This document shows, in pieces, positions 1-10,270 of a DNA stretch of 64,000 nucleotides. The notes under the pieces were generated by a model. The model was not told where the DNA came from, searched no databases, and was given only the letters and a program-made list of their open reading frames with translations. A program made the translations under genes and the position numbers. Each line of letters starts with the position of its first letter. Within the stretch, counting starts at the first letter, position 1. The stretch comes from Artemisia argyi (Eukaryota > Streptophyta > Magnoliopsida > Asterales > Asteraceae): NCBI GenBank assembly GCA_030686995.1, contig CM060696.1:115211949-115275948 (forward strand), given 5' to 3'.

Positions 1-123
1 TATGGGAGTGGATGTGGGTGCGAAAAGGCTTGAGGACACGACTTTAATTTCAAGTTTATTAAAAGATTCTAGTGCTCAAAAGTAATTGGGTAAGAGCATT
101 GAAATTGTTTTGGGATAAAAGAG

Positions 124-1360
124 ATATAAAGGAATTGTAATGCCTCGTTTGTTACACTCATTCCAAAAGTGGCGGATCCTATAGGGCTTGGAGATTTTAG
201 ACCTATTAGTCTTAAAGGGTGTTATTACAAAATCGTTGCAAAGTTATTGGCACAAAGAATTAAGAGAGTTGCGGGAAGGATGATGGGGGACGTACAAAAT
301 GTGTTTATTAAAGGATGGTTTATTCCGGATGGGATTCATGTTGCAAATGAAACTGTTGATTTTTTGTAAGAAAAAAGAAAAAGAACGGACTAGTGTTTAA
401 GGTGGATTTCGAAAAAGCATATGATAGTATTAACTAGAATTCTTGATTAGTATGGTGAAACAAATGGGTTTTCGAAATAGACGGTGCACTTGGATTGAAG
501 CATGTTTGAGATCCGCAACTATGTCTATTCTAGTAAATGGATCTCCTACGGAGGAATTTCTTTTGGAATGTGGTGTTCAACAAGGAGCTCCTTTATCACC
601 ATTTTTATTCATTATGGCGGCAGGAGGGTTGAATGCCATGGTTAGTGAGGCGGTCAATAAAGGGTTATTAAAAGGATATCCGTGGGTAATGATAATATTG
701 TGGCATGACATTTACAATACGCCAACGATATTATATTTTTTGGTGAATGGAGCGAAGAAATGCTCAAGTTTTGATGTGTATATTAAAATGCTCTGAAGAA
801 GTATTAGGTTTGAGGGTCAACTTGAACATCGCGTGTAAGGGATTGGTGTGTCGCATGGAGAGGTTGAGGTGATCGTGAGGCGAATGGGGTGTAGTGTAGG
901 GGAATTCCCTTTCACGTACTTAGGACTTTCTATCGGCACAAATACGAAAAGGGAGAGTGCATGGTGACCGGTCGTCGATAAATTCAAAAAAAGGCTTTCG
1001 GAATGGAGAGCTAAAACGATGTCATTTGGTGGAAGATTAACCTTGGTAAAATTTGTTCTTGGTAGTTTGCCGATGCACTATTTCTCGATGTTTCATGTTC
1101 CCGTGTGTGTTTACAAAACTTGAGTGTATAAGACATGATTTCTTTTGGGTGGGGTCTAGGAAAGTTAAAAAAAAAATGTCTTGGGTTAAGTGGGATTCGG
1201 TTTTATCTTCATATGGGGCGCGCGGGTTAAACATTGGGTCTTTACGAGTGAAAATTTTGGCTTTGATGGGTAAGTGGTGGTGGAGATTTATGATTGAAAA
1301 GGACTCTTTATGGGTTAAAGTGGTTAGAAGTGTGCATGGTGCGGATGGGGGCTAGGTAAT
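124..1360 (+). pseudogene. LINE reverse transcriptase, broken
   Basis: Fragments of the RT domain lie in shifting frames. FRPISLKGCYYKIVAKLLA is at about 190-250, and a palm segment with QGAPLSPFLFIMAAGGLNAM is at about 580-640. The catalytic box reads YAND rather than YADD at about 717-728, in a frame offset from the preceding segment. A lost A in the run after GEWSEE (near 755) causes one frameshift; the same lesion occurs in the split LINE copy at 42362-42864. A thumb region with [14 protein letters not shown] follows at about 1020-1060. The lost catalytic aspartate plus the frameshifts make this a pseudogene. Confidence 0.85.
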
Positions 1361-1799
1361 AGGAATGGGGGTAAGGATATGTGTGGTGGTGAGTGTGGGG
1401 CGACGTTTTAAGGGTTGGGGTAGATTTATATAAATCGCGAATTAGCTTTAGAGATTCATTTTTCAGGACATTAGGAGATGGGTGAAACACGTCTTCTAGG
1501 ATAATAGGTGTAGGGGTACTTTAAGGTTGCGGGATAGATTTTCTAGGTTATATTATTTGGATAGTAAAAAGGACGCAAGGGTCACAAAGAAAGGAGAGTG
1601 GATTGAGGGGACTTGGTGATGGTAGTGGGAGTGGGTGAGAGAGTCTAGGGGTAGAGCTTGTGGTGAGATGGAAGAACTAATGAGTGTATTGGGTGATTTT
1701 TTATCTTATGATTGTAGGGATACGTGGATGTGGTCAATCACTATTAACGATAGTGGATAACAAGTTCTTACACGAGGAAAAAATGGATGAAAGAGACAC

Positions 1800-2270
1800 T
1801 ATGGAACAAGCGTATACCAAAAAAAAGTTAACATATTCATTTGGCGGGCACTTAGAAGTAAGATGTGAACTTGAGATGAGAGGTGTTGATTTGGATACTC
1901 TTTTATGTCCTTGTTGTTAAAATGAGTCGGAAACGATCGACTCATTGCTTCGTGCTTGCAAAATGACATCTCATATTTGGGAGAAAATATCTTGACGGTG
2001 GAAAATTGGTTTGGTTAACGCATTTACTATTAATTAAATCCTTCTTCATAATGGTGGTGTTGTGGTGCCGAATCACTTGAGATCGCTATGGCAAATAGTA
2101 ACTTGGGTTACCGGATATCACATTTGGAAATAAAGGAATAACGTAGTTTTTAGAGCTGAGGCATCAAGTGTAAACAAAATAGTGCAAGACATTAAACTCC
2201 AAAGCTTTGAGTGGGCTGTGTGAAGGTCAAGGTAGCTTATGTTGGCAAAAATGGTTAAATGACCCTTTAA
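1800..2270 (+). pseudogene. LINE zf-RVT zinc-binding domain, broken
   Basis: The segment with RGVDLDTLLCPCC at about 1880-1917 is the start of the zf-RVT domain found at the C-terminus of plant LINE ORF2. A stop codon follows the CPCC pair directly. The domain resumes in frame as SETID...ACKMTSHIWEK, where the expected His of the zinc site is replaced (DSLL instead of DHCL). The remaining C-terminal part is recognisable to about 2270 only by comparison with the better-preserved copy at 54362-54910. Confidence 0.75.
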
Positions 2271-2330
2271 CGTGTTGTGTATCAGCTAATGGATTGTGAC
2301 AGGTACTAGATGATAACATCAAATAGTCCT

Positions 2331-2834
2331 GATATTTTAGTGTCAATTTCCCCTATTATGCTCATCATTTATATTATTTTACCTGAATAAATACTCTTAT
2401 TTCTTAATATGTTATTTTCAAGTCATTAATGAGCATAGGAACAAAGAGACGTGGATTTGAAAGATTATTAAAGAATATATATAAGAGTATGCTGGCCAGA
2501 CAAAAGTTACGATGTAGATCCACTCTCTACTTACGCCCTAACTATGATTTACACTATAAGACCAAAGTCAACGCAGTTCAAGGTTACGGCGTAACTTCCC
2601 AACATAGTTACGCCGTATATATTTCCAAACTTAGAAGAATTTTATGGTCAAAATATTTATGACGTAACCCATTTGCAAGGTTATGGCGTAAAATTGGTGA
2701 AATTCACTATGAGAGTTTTACGATCGTAACCCATTCTAAAAGTTACGTTGTAAATATTTTGCTATGGATAAGATCGTCTGAGTGACAAACAAAGCTTATG
2801 AACAAATATGTGACTATACTTTCTAAAAAAGTGC
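2331..2834. other. Non-coding spacer with TTACG...CGTAA motif array
   Basis: No gene is visible. Between 2528 and 2755 there are about seven imperfect palindromes of the form GTTACG-NN-CGTAAC (near 2528, 2578, 2601, 2657, 2679, 2717 and 2741). Their spacing of roughly 20-50 bp is too irregular for a simple tandem repeat. The layout resembles the TGACGCCGTCA arrays in the LTRs at 35221-35450 and 43070-43320, so this may be a decayed LTR. That link is inference. Confidence 0.4.
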
Positions 2835-3070
2835 GCATATTTAACGAACTTTCATTTTATTATTTGGGTTACTTGACTTACATGAAAAAGAAAAATACTA
2901 TTCTATAATTTCACTGTTAATCGAAATGACTTAAACACATATGTTTAAATAAGTTAAGTAACATAAATATCGTGTTTTACAAGTTTTTAGATGTGTACAT
3001 GTATTTTTGTAAGTTCACAGACCCATCTGTCATAAGTTCGATAAAAATGAACATATTTTTTTTGAAAAAT
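2835..3070 (+). repeat. Dispersed repeat shared with 57046-57290
   Basis: This roughly 235-bp non-coding segment begins near ATTTAACGAACTTTCATTTT and ends near the AACATATTTT run. It aligns along its length with 57046-57290, with scattered substitutions and small indels. In the other copy the segment directly abuts LINE sequence. Here it lies about 500 bp beyond the LINE end. Confidence 0.7.
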
Positions 3071-3269
3071 AAGGGGCCGTTTAGTTGATTTTTTTTTTCG
3101 TTTTTCCGTTTATAAATTCCTAGAGAAGGGATTGGTTTTTCTTCTTTAAAGAAGAGTTGAAAATTTTGAAAAATTGTTTAGATGAAATTCTATTTTTCCT
3201 TTTTAAAAAAATAAAAAAATGTTTAGATGAAGCTCTTTTCAAACATTTTTCTTTTTACAATCAACTTCA

Positions 3270-3780
3270 TATTGAATATTTGTATGTTTTCATATGTTTT
3301 TGTATGGTTTTATATGTTTTCATCCGTTTTTTTCGCTTTTATACATTTTCATCCGTTTTCAGTTGTTTTTATCCAATTTTATACGTTTTCACCCATTTTT
3401 ATGCGTTATTGCATTTTTTAGACTTTTTCATCCGTTCTCGTTCGGTTTCATCCGTTTTGACCATTTTATATGTTTTTAACCGTTTTCATCCGTTTTCGTC
3501 TATTTTTATACGTTTCATCTGTTTTATACGCTTTTAGATGTTTTTATACATTCTCATCCGTTTTTATACGGTTTTATCCACTTTTATACGTATTTATGCG
3601 TTTTACAGGTTTTTATACTTATTCATCTGTTCTCGTTCAGTTTCATCCTTTTTTATATGTTTTCATTCGTTTTTTATCGTTTTTATACGTTTGTGTAAGT
3701 TGTTGTACGTCTTATACATTTTTGTACGTTTTCATCCGTTTATATCCGTTTTTGTATGCTTTTACATATTTTTGAAAAAT
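3270..3780 (+). repeat. T-rich degenerate tandem repeat, CATCCGTTTT-type
   Basis: About 500 bp consist of loosely repeated 10-20 bp units built from TTTTATACGTTTT, CATCCGTTTT and close variants, strongly T-rich on the + strand. The open frames across it encode F/Y/I-rich low-complexity peptides, a by-product of the composition and not genes. It lies downstream of a GGGGCCGTTTAGTTG stretch at 3072 that looks like a hAT-type terminus. I found no matching inverted terminus on the right. Confidence 0.75.
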
Positions 3781-4086
3781 TTAGTAACATATTTGTGTAT
3801 ATACAAAAACTTATTTAATTTTGTCATTTTTAGTAATTTTGCAATAATAAGCCCCAGTTCCAGCTCATTTACCCAACAAGTTTGCTTAGAGCTTCTACTC
3901 GTTGGTTCTGTCCCCTGGGGATTTGAGTGGTAGAGAAGAGTTGACCATTTCCAGGTATAGCTTCATTGGCTCCTCTTTTGCGGTGTATTCACCGCGTACT
4001 TGTGAGGCTACTAACAATGAGTATGTGAATACCTTGATTCTTTTGAACTCCATTGTTTTGGCTATTCGCAAGCCTGTTAGTAGCGC

Positions 4087-4323
4087 TTAGTTTTCTAACT
4101 CTTTGTTCAAGGCTTTTAAATTGAACTTTAGGGCATATGTGAAGTCGTGCCTTGATGGGCTTGTAAGCACTAACTCTGCCCCTGAACCTTGTTTACATGA
4201 CGCTCCATTAGTGCATAAAGTCCAGGTTTCATCATCGTGGCCCGTGGGTGTCGATTGTGTTTTTGACTTTTTACCTGGTATTTTTGGAGGTGGTTTATCG
4301 ACCTCAACTAGAAAGTCTGCCAT
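4087..4323 (-). pseudogene. Ty3/gypsy RNase H fragment
   Basis: The minus-strand peptide contains WTLCTNGASCKQGSGAELVL, matching the first strand of retroelement RNase H (usual motif TDGAS). The first catalytic aspartate is replaced by asparagine. The frame ends soon after FNLKALNKELEN, where the family continues with an NNEAEYEAL-type stretch, so the domain is truncated. RNase H would remove the RNA strand during reverse transcription. This fragment cannot be active. Confidence 0.8.
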
Positions 4324-4699
4324 GATCTACCCTTTTAATTGAGTATCTAGATCCAAAAGTGATCTCGTGTTCGCTTAGCTCGATCGCCCATTTTGACATT
4401 CTGCCTGTGTACTCGTGGTTCGATAGAACCTATTTCAGGGGCTTGTCTGTTAGGACGTGTATCGGATGTGCCTAAAAATACCTTTTGAATTTCCTAGATG
4501 ATAATAGCAAGGTGAACATCAACTTTTCTAGTGGAGTGTAGTTGATTTGTGCTTCTTATAGAATTTTGCTGAAGAAGTAGATTGCCTTTTGGACCTTGTC
4601 TCGTGCCGCTAAAAGTCCTGATCTGATTGCCTCATGGGATGCAGCCAGGTACATGGTGAGAGTTTCCCCTGGTATTAGAGCCGTCAAGGTGGGTAGTTC

Positions 4700-5600
4700 G
4701 CTTAGGAACACCTTGAGGTCTTGAAATGCTACTTTAGCTTCTTATGTCTACTCGTGTATCTTTTTCTTGTTGCATTCGATTAATACTTTGAAGAATGGCA
4801 ACTGTTTTTTTGATACTCGTGAGAGAAACCGACTGAGAGCTGCAAGTTTTTTGTTTATGCTTTGCAGCTCTCTCAGGTTCTTGGGAGGAGCCATGTCTAG
4901 TACTGACTGAATCTTTTTGGAGTTAGCCTTGATTCTCGTAGCATCGATTAAGTGACCCAAGAACTGGCCCTTCTCTTCTCCGAATATGAATTTGGCTGGA
5001 TTTAGCTTCGTATTAATGCGTCGGAGATTTTGAAAGGTTTCGATAATGTCACGCAATAGGGCATTCTCTATCTTGCTTTTGATAACCTTGTCATCAATAT
5101 ATGCCTCAAGGTTGACACTTATATGAGATTTGAATTATCGACCTACCAACACTTGGTAGGTGGCACATGCATTTTTTAGACCGAAAGGCATTTTGGTGTA
5201 GTAGTAGAGACCCTGATTGGTGTAGAATGTTGTTCTGTCTTCATCAGATTCCATCATTAGAATCTGGTGGTATCCTTTGTATGCATCAAGGAAACACTTG
5301 CATTTGAAATCTGCTAACGACCCTACCTTTCAATCGATGGGAGGTAAAGGGTAGTTATCTTTTGGACAAGCCTTGTTTAAGCTTGTGAAGTCTACGTACA
5401 TGCATCATGTGCCATTGACTTTCTTGACCATGACTGGGTTTAAGACCCAGGTTTGATATTTGACTGGTTGTAAGATGCCTGCCTGGATTAGGTCCGTGAC
5501 CTGGGAATCCATAGCTTGAGATCGTTCTAGAGAAAGGTTGCATCATTTTTGTCTGATAGATGGTGTGTATTGGTTTAAACCCAAATTGTGTTCTGCTAGT
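4700..5600 (-). pseudogene. Ty3/gypsy reverse transcriptase, broken
   Basis: Minus-strand reading shows GYHQILM, then MPFGLKNACATYQ near 5190-5150, then a stop, then the catalytic box YIDD at 5090-5101 in intact form. It continues with LNPAKFIFGEEKGQFLGHLI and IKANSKKIQSVLDMAPPKN, the connection seen in gypsy RTs. At least one in-frame stop (after QVLVGR) and further damage upstream of 5340 break it. The catalytic aspartates survive, but the frame does not. Confidence 0.85.
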
Positions 5601-5849
5601 TCCTTGGGAATACTTGTCATGTCTAAAGGCTGCCAGTCAAATACATCCAGACTATTTGCTAGTAGTTATGCTAATTGGTTCTAAACTTGGGGTGAGAGGT
5701 CAACCCCGAATGTGATTAGTTGATCTGGGAATTTAGGATGTATGACAACTTTTACCTGCTTGGGATTATCTCCCGGAATAGGTGCCTATGTGATCTCTCT
5801 GATGTAACTTTCTTCTACCACGGTTTCCAGACTTGTGTCTTTACCCAGG

Positions 5850-6240
5850 TAGTCGCTTTTTTACTGTGACGATTCTCCTTTATGCTGGGAATTCTACTAA
5901 CGACCTAATGGTGGAAACTTTCATGCTGAGCTTTTGCAACGATGTCCTTCCGATTATGACATTATACTTGGATGTAGATTTAACTATGTGAAATTGTAGC
6001 AAGATTGTTCTCGACAGTCAGGATGTTCCTATTGTAAGTTATAAAGTGACTACTCCTTTAGGGTATGATCTTTCCCCTGACAAACCGATTAGTGGTGTGG
6101 TTGGGGTCTAAGGCCTGACCTAATGTATATTCTGGGAGTTTGTCGAAATAGTGCTCATACATTATGTCTACTGAACTTCCTTCGTCCATGTATATTCTGC
6201 TCACCCTATGTGAGGCTATCATTCCTGTTATGACCACTGG
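5850..6240 (-). pseudogene. Ty3/gypsy protease-region fragment
   Basis: Minus-strand reading near 6220-6110 gives RIYMDEGSSVDIMYEHYFDK followed by LPEYTLGQALDPNH. This corresponds to the D-x-G-S-S protease region of plant gypsy polyproteins (the family usually reads VDEGSSSEVMYEHCF). Weak similarity continues leftwards towards the RT. Indels prevent one open frame. Confidence 0.65.
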
Positions 6241-6847
6241 ATCAGATGATGGAATGAACGTGTCTCATGGAATACTTTTTGGTGGGGTACGTTGCTAGGT
6301 CTCCATAACCTCATTACTTTATTTTGTGCCTAATTGCCATGATTGAATCATGTTGACACTCTCGATCTGTCACCCGAGGGATTTTTGTTCATTTTGGGCA
6401 CTGTTCTCTACTCTGGGTTGTGTGTCAAGGTAGGTAGGTCTGGGTGGACCGACTGAATGCTCTAGGTGTATGGTAGGTTGCCTGTTATGGTCGGGGAGTG
6501 GGTTAGGAAGGGATGTTAGGGTACCTTTCTTTACGCTATACCTGGGGTCGTTCCCATGTAATAGTTTGGTTTGATTGCTATATGTGAACTAATACGGATA
6601 AGGACAAGTGAGTTGGTATGGGTTTAACTGAGTTTTTTCTGATGAGTGTGTGTATCATGACCTGAGTTGTATGTTTGTCAGGCCCTTTTCCTAACATCTT
6701 TCAGCATCCCTCATTATCCCTTGAACCCCCTTTGTTTGCGATTTTCGAGCTTGTGTGAGCGACCTGAGAGAGTGGTATCTCTCGCAGACCATGTTGGCTT
6801 CTTTGAGAAGGATGACGCGTGTAAGATTGTAAGGATATCTGCCGCGT

Positions 6848-7015
6848 GTGAGTCTCCTTTTCGGGTTTTTGTCTTGTTTTCAGGTGGCTGGTGAGTCTCC
6901 TTTTCGGGTTTTTGTTGTTTCCAGGAGGCTGGTGAGTCTCTTTTTCGGGTAAGATCGTAGGTTTCTTTGTCTTGTTTCTAGGTGGCTAGTGAGTCTCCTT
7001 TTTGGGTTTTTGTTG
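6848..7015 (+). repeat. Minisatellite, GTGAGTCTCCTTTTCGGG units
   Basis: Four successive units each start with GTGAGTCTC(C/T)TTTT(C/T)GGG (near 6849, 6892, 6931 and 6989) and end with a TTTCYAGGWGGCTR-type stretch. Unit length is about 40-58 bp, and the third unit carries an extra AAGATCGTAGG segment. It lies in the 5' part of the gypsy remnant and creates a low-complexity minus-strand frame. Confidence 0.8.
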
Positions 7016-7249
7016 GTTTTTCTCCATGCAAGAAACGTTTTCCACTCAGATAGTTCTGAGGTGGTTTTTGGTTGTTTTCGAAATTCTAAGGTGTTGGTCA
7101 TCAGCCATGTTTAACCAAGAAACTAGTGGTTTTGAGGAAGAATTTTGGATTTTTTGAGTGAGAAATGAGTGAAAATCGGTGAACATTTTCGCAAATTTTG
7201 TGGCTATTTTGTATCATGTCTCAACGGATGACGCCATGTTTACGTATGG

Positions 7250-7800
7250 TAATGTAAATCGGTTTAGAGGTAGGATGGGAGTGGTTTTGTTGTTTGGTTT
7301 CCCATGTTGAACGGTAAAGAACCGATGAGATTGATGTAGATTTAGAAGCTCGGGTAACACTTAAACAAGAACCATACTATACTGCTGTGAGGCAGTATTT
7401 GCTTGAGTGTGTGAAAAAAATGTGTGATGTTGTGTGTTGCTCTCCTTTTATAGAGAGACTTGTAGGGTTTAGAGATAAATTATTTGGTAGTGATCGACGG
7501 CTTCCAGGGTATCAAGTGTCGATCATCTGAGAGCAGACATGGAGGACAGATGTCATTTGTCTTTTAACTCGTAGTGGTGCTTGTCATGCGTCCCCACTGT
7601 GCAATGTCATATGGTACATCTTAATCACTAGTGATAGTTGGGGAGCAGTAGTTTTGTGCTTACTCAGTAAGGACTGAGAGGTCTTTCCTGGCCTACATGG
7701 CTTGGGATTTAAATCGGACCTTTATCAAGTGTCGATTGAGCTTTTGTGATGGGCTTGATCCGAGTGTGTAATTTATGATGTTGGACCACTAATATTGATA
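7250..7800 (-). mobile_element. Possible 5' LTR/leader of the gypsy remnant
   Basis: On the minus strand a TATA box (TATAAAAG, complement of 7445-7452) is followed by a CA-rich leader, as expected for a plant LTR promoter placed upstream of the element's coding region. The region also contains TGTCGATCA-type words repeated near 7517 and 7726. I could not find the matching 3' LTR, because the left end is deleted, so the boundaries are approximate. Confidence 0.4.
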
Positions 7801-8203
7801 CATTATCAATACTGATAAGTTTCTATATTTACCTTTTAAGGCTCATTAGTATCATTAGCTTACTAGCTTGAGTTTATATATCTTATATAAACCCATAAGC
7901 TGTAAGCATGGGATTTTTTTGTTTTTTTTAATAAACGTATCAATTCTTAATTTACTTGTAAACTCCCCAAATAAACTTGAGCAAAGAGTTGCACAATTGG
8001 ACTTCATGCACTAACTTTTGTGGCAGCATTTTTGTGCAAATTAAAATTTAGTGGCAATAAAGGTAGAATAAACCCGTAGATTCCGGTACAAAATGCATAT
8101 ATGAAAGTTTGGACAAAAATAGATGGGACCATATGTCTTGCATATATTAAAGTTTGTTAATTAAAAAAGAAAAAAGTAAAGAAAATGTCTTGAATATATT
8201 TAT
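7801..8203. other. AT-rich spacer, nothing recognised
   Basis: No open frame, RNA gene or repeat boundary is recognisable here. The sequence is AT-rich with short homopolymers. It separates the gypsy remnant from the 153-bp tandem duplication. Confidence 0.6.
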
Positions 8204-8509
8204 TACTGTACTTAATCCATCCCCAACCACACTTTAAAAAAAATTCAAACTTTAAATTAAAATGACATCTTTTATTTATTGGGGCAGTTATATTTATTTA
8301 CTAAAACTTGAATATTTGTATATTTTTTCAAAATATCTTTAAACATCATTGTACGCTACTGTACTTAATCTATCCCCAACCACACTTTTAAAAAATTTCA
8401 AACTTTAACTAAAAATGACATCTTTTATTTATTGGGGTAGTTATATATATTTACTAAAACTTGAATATTTGTATATTTTTTCAAAATATCTTTAAACATC
8501 ATTGTACAC
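8204..8509 (+). repeat. 153-bp tandem duplication
   Basis: Two head-to-tail copies (8204-8356 and 8357-8509), both beginning TACTGTACTTAATC and containing ACATCTTTTATTTATTGGGG, differ at roughly ten positions. Just right of copy 2 is CTAGTAGGGTATTCGCGCG. This GC-rich stem-like stretch could be a rolling-circle or MITE terminus, but I cannot confirm one. Confidence 0.9.
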
Positions 8510-8776
8510 TAGTAGGGTATTCGCGCGTTGCTGCGACGGCTACGATAAAATAAATATTAACGGCATCAAAAGTCAAAAGTAATGGATATAAGTTGTACGC
8601 TTGATGGTGAGAGTCATGGTTGTGTCTAGACTTAGGTTTGATGATGGTTTTTGTTTGTTTAATTTAAACCAAACGAAAAGAAGATGGGGCGTTAACAATA
8701 TTGTTCTCGTTTTTTCTTTATTGCTTTCGGATATCTAAAAGAAGCTATGCTTCAAAATATATCCATGATGTGTTTG

Positions 8777-9008
8777 TTCTGTTTTTGTTTTTGTTTTTGT
8801 TTTTGTTTTAACCGAACGAATTAAATGATTCGAATATTAAATTGAAGTTCAACTTCTCACGGATCAGTGATGTATTATCTTTCGGTTTGTTTTTCTGTTA
8901 AGCGAACGAATTAAAGGATTCGAATATTAAAGTGAAGTTCAACTTCTCATGGATCAGTGATGTATTATCTTTCGTTTTTTTTAACCAAATGAATTAAAGG
9001 TTTCATAT
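8777..9008 (+). repeat. GTTTTT microsatellite and 90-bp tandem duplication
   Basis: A short (GTTTTT)n run at 8780-8808 leads into about 2.3 copies of a 90-bp unit. Copy 1 starts near 8811 with ACCGAACGAATTAAA, copy 2 near 8901 with AGCGAACGAATTAAA, and a third partial copy lies near 8984-9008. Both full copies contain GAAGTTCAACTTCTCA, an imperfect palindrome, and GATCAGTGATGTATTATC. Confidence 0.85.
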
Positions 9009-9412
9009 TATGTATTACTTCAAAAAAAAATTATTATTATTTTTTTTGTACTTTCTGTAGTACAGTTGTTTTATATGACTTGTACTATAGGCATCTAATT
9101 ATGTATTCCTTAATTTTCAGTATATGTATTCCTTGTATCTAGTATAGATTAGTAGGTTTCTTAGAAAAATTGTATTTTTGAGTAAAGGGGTATTTTAATA
9201 AGAGTATTAATTATATGTACTGAATTAATAGATTTGTGCATTAAATAGTTGTAAACATAACTTTGTATATTTAATGCTGAAATATAAGTTTTTGATGTAT
9301 TTAATGTTTTAAACTTGTGTTTAATTTAATCGTACATTTTGCTTTGTTAGTTTTAATGCTGAATTTTAAGTTATTAAATGCCCAAAAGGTATTTATGCTT
9401 TATAAGTTAGTA
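9009..9412. other. AT-rich spacer, nothing recognised
   Basis: AT-rich intergenic sequence with repeated TTTAATG-type words. I see no frame, RNA gene or element end here. Confidence 0.6.
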
Positions 9413-9994
9413 AGGGGGTGTTTGATAGCCTTTCAATGGGCCTTATCATGAATCAGTATGTGGGATTGATTGTTTGATATACTTTTTTTCTTCTCCTAAT
9501 CGTTTCACTAAAGACATGTAAAATGATTAAGCACCACAAAAATTACATAAATGTCATCTTCGAGTGTGTCCAACAGTCAACTTTTATATATGCATTTGCT
9601 CATTTATTTAAGAGTAAACTAGTTCTCGTAATTTCATACTAATTGATGAGTTATTTTTTAAATGATAACGAGTTCTTTTTAAAATTAGTTCGTAATTAGT
9701 ATTATTTTATGATCTTTTGATAAGACTATTTTATTGCTTACTCTAACACTGTTTTCTTTATATTATATTCTATTCGTGTCAATCATTTTTTTTTATCAAA
9801 CTATATATTTTGCTCAGTACAAATCTAGATAGAAGGTTAAATTGATAATTTAAGGCAACTCAGATTGCTGATTCAGAATAATTATCAAACAATAATTTTC
9901 ACACAGAATCAGTTTCACTCAGCATCTTGGAATCATTCAGTAGCTTTGATTCATTCAGCGCTAAATCATATTTTTTTTTTATCAAACAGCCCCT
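9413..9994. mobile_element. hAT-like non-autonomous element
   Basis: The left end (AAGGGGGTGTTTGATAGCC near 9412-9430) and right end (TTATCAAACAGCCCCTA near 9979-9995) are inverted, matching as (A)GGGGNTGTTTGATA. GTGTTTG/CAAACA-type termini are common in plant hAT elements. The 580-bp interior is AT-rich and has no transposase, so it would depend on a transposase from elsewhere. I could not settle an 8-bp target duplication. Confidence 0.6.
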
Positions 9995-10090
9995 AAGATT
10001 ATGCATTAAAAACTTGTGTTTTGAAAAAAAAAATACAAATACTATTAACAAGTTTCATTGAGTATATATGCAATCCCCCTTTTATTTATA

Positions 10091-10270
10091 CTAGACAAGT
10101 ACCCATGCATAGTAGCGTGATTTTATAGCTGCAGATAGTTATAGTGATATTTTGGTTACACAAATGATGTTTTAGTTAAGTGTTTTGTGTAACGTTTTGT
10201 GTAACCAAAATATCACTATAATTATCTGCCGTAAAAAAAATCTCGTTTCTATGCACGGTTACTCATCTAG
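10091..10270. mobile_element. Fold-back MITE with TA target duplication
   Basis: This 180-bp element folds back on itself along nearly its whole length. Left CTAGACAAGTACCCATGCAT pairs with the reverse complement of the right end, CTAGATGAGTAACCGTGCAT. The inner arms, including AGTGATATTTTGGTTACACA, are near-perfect inverted repeats round a short loop. TA flanks both sides (10089-10090 and 10271-10272), fitting a Tc1/mariner-type MITE or another TA-targeting family. Confidence 0.8.

Larger units (their letters stand above)
1..2330 (+). mobile_element. LINE (L1-like) non-LTR retrotransposon remnant, copy 1
   Basis: This is the 3' half of a plant L1-type LINE, cut by the left window edge. Reading + frames with several frameshifts gives reverse transcriptase (about 124-1360) and then the reverse-transcriptase zinc-binding (zf-RVT) domain (about 1800-2270). 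The family copies itself by target-primed reverse transcription, using an endonuclease plus RT protein. Stops and indels interrupt every domain, so the copy is dead. The same family recurs at 33872-57045 (split) and at 43387-55494 (split). The 3' end near 2330 is approximate, because I see no clear poly-A tail or TSD. Confidence 0.85.
3850..7800 (-). mobile_element. Ty3/gypsy LTR retrotransposon remnant
   Basis: On the minus strand the order right to left is a possible 5' LTR (7250-7800), a leader or gag region I cannot read clearly, protease (about 6240-5850), reverse transcriptase (about 5600-4700) and RNase H (about 4323-4090). Integrase is absent: the element stops at a breakpoint near 3850. 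The PR-RT-RH order is that of Ty3/gypsy elements. The RNase H wording resembles Tat/Retand-type elements, which is family knowledge and not proof. Stops and frameshifts occur throughout. Confidence 0.8.

Noticed and set aside
3157..3933. Several overlapping 60-130 codon frames rich in Phe, Tyr and Ile
   Set aside because: They are translations of the T-rich tandem array, overlap each other in different frames and contain no domain.
8509..8545. CTAGTAGGGTATTCGCGCG as a Helitron terminus
   Set aside because: There is a CTAG end and a GC-rich stem-like stretch, but no convincing hairpin spacing, partner 5' TC end or helicase sequence.
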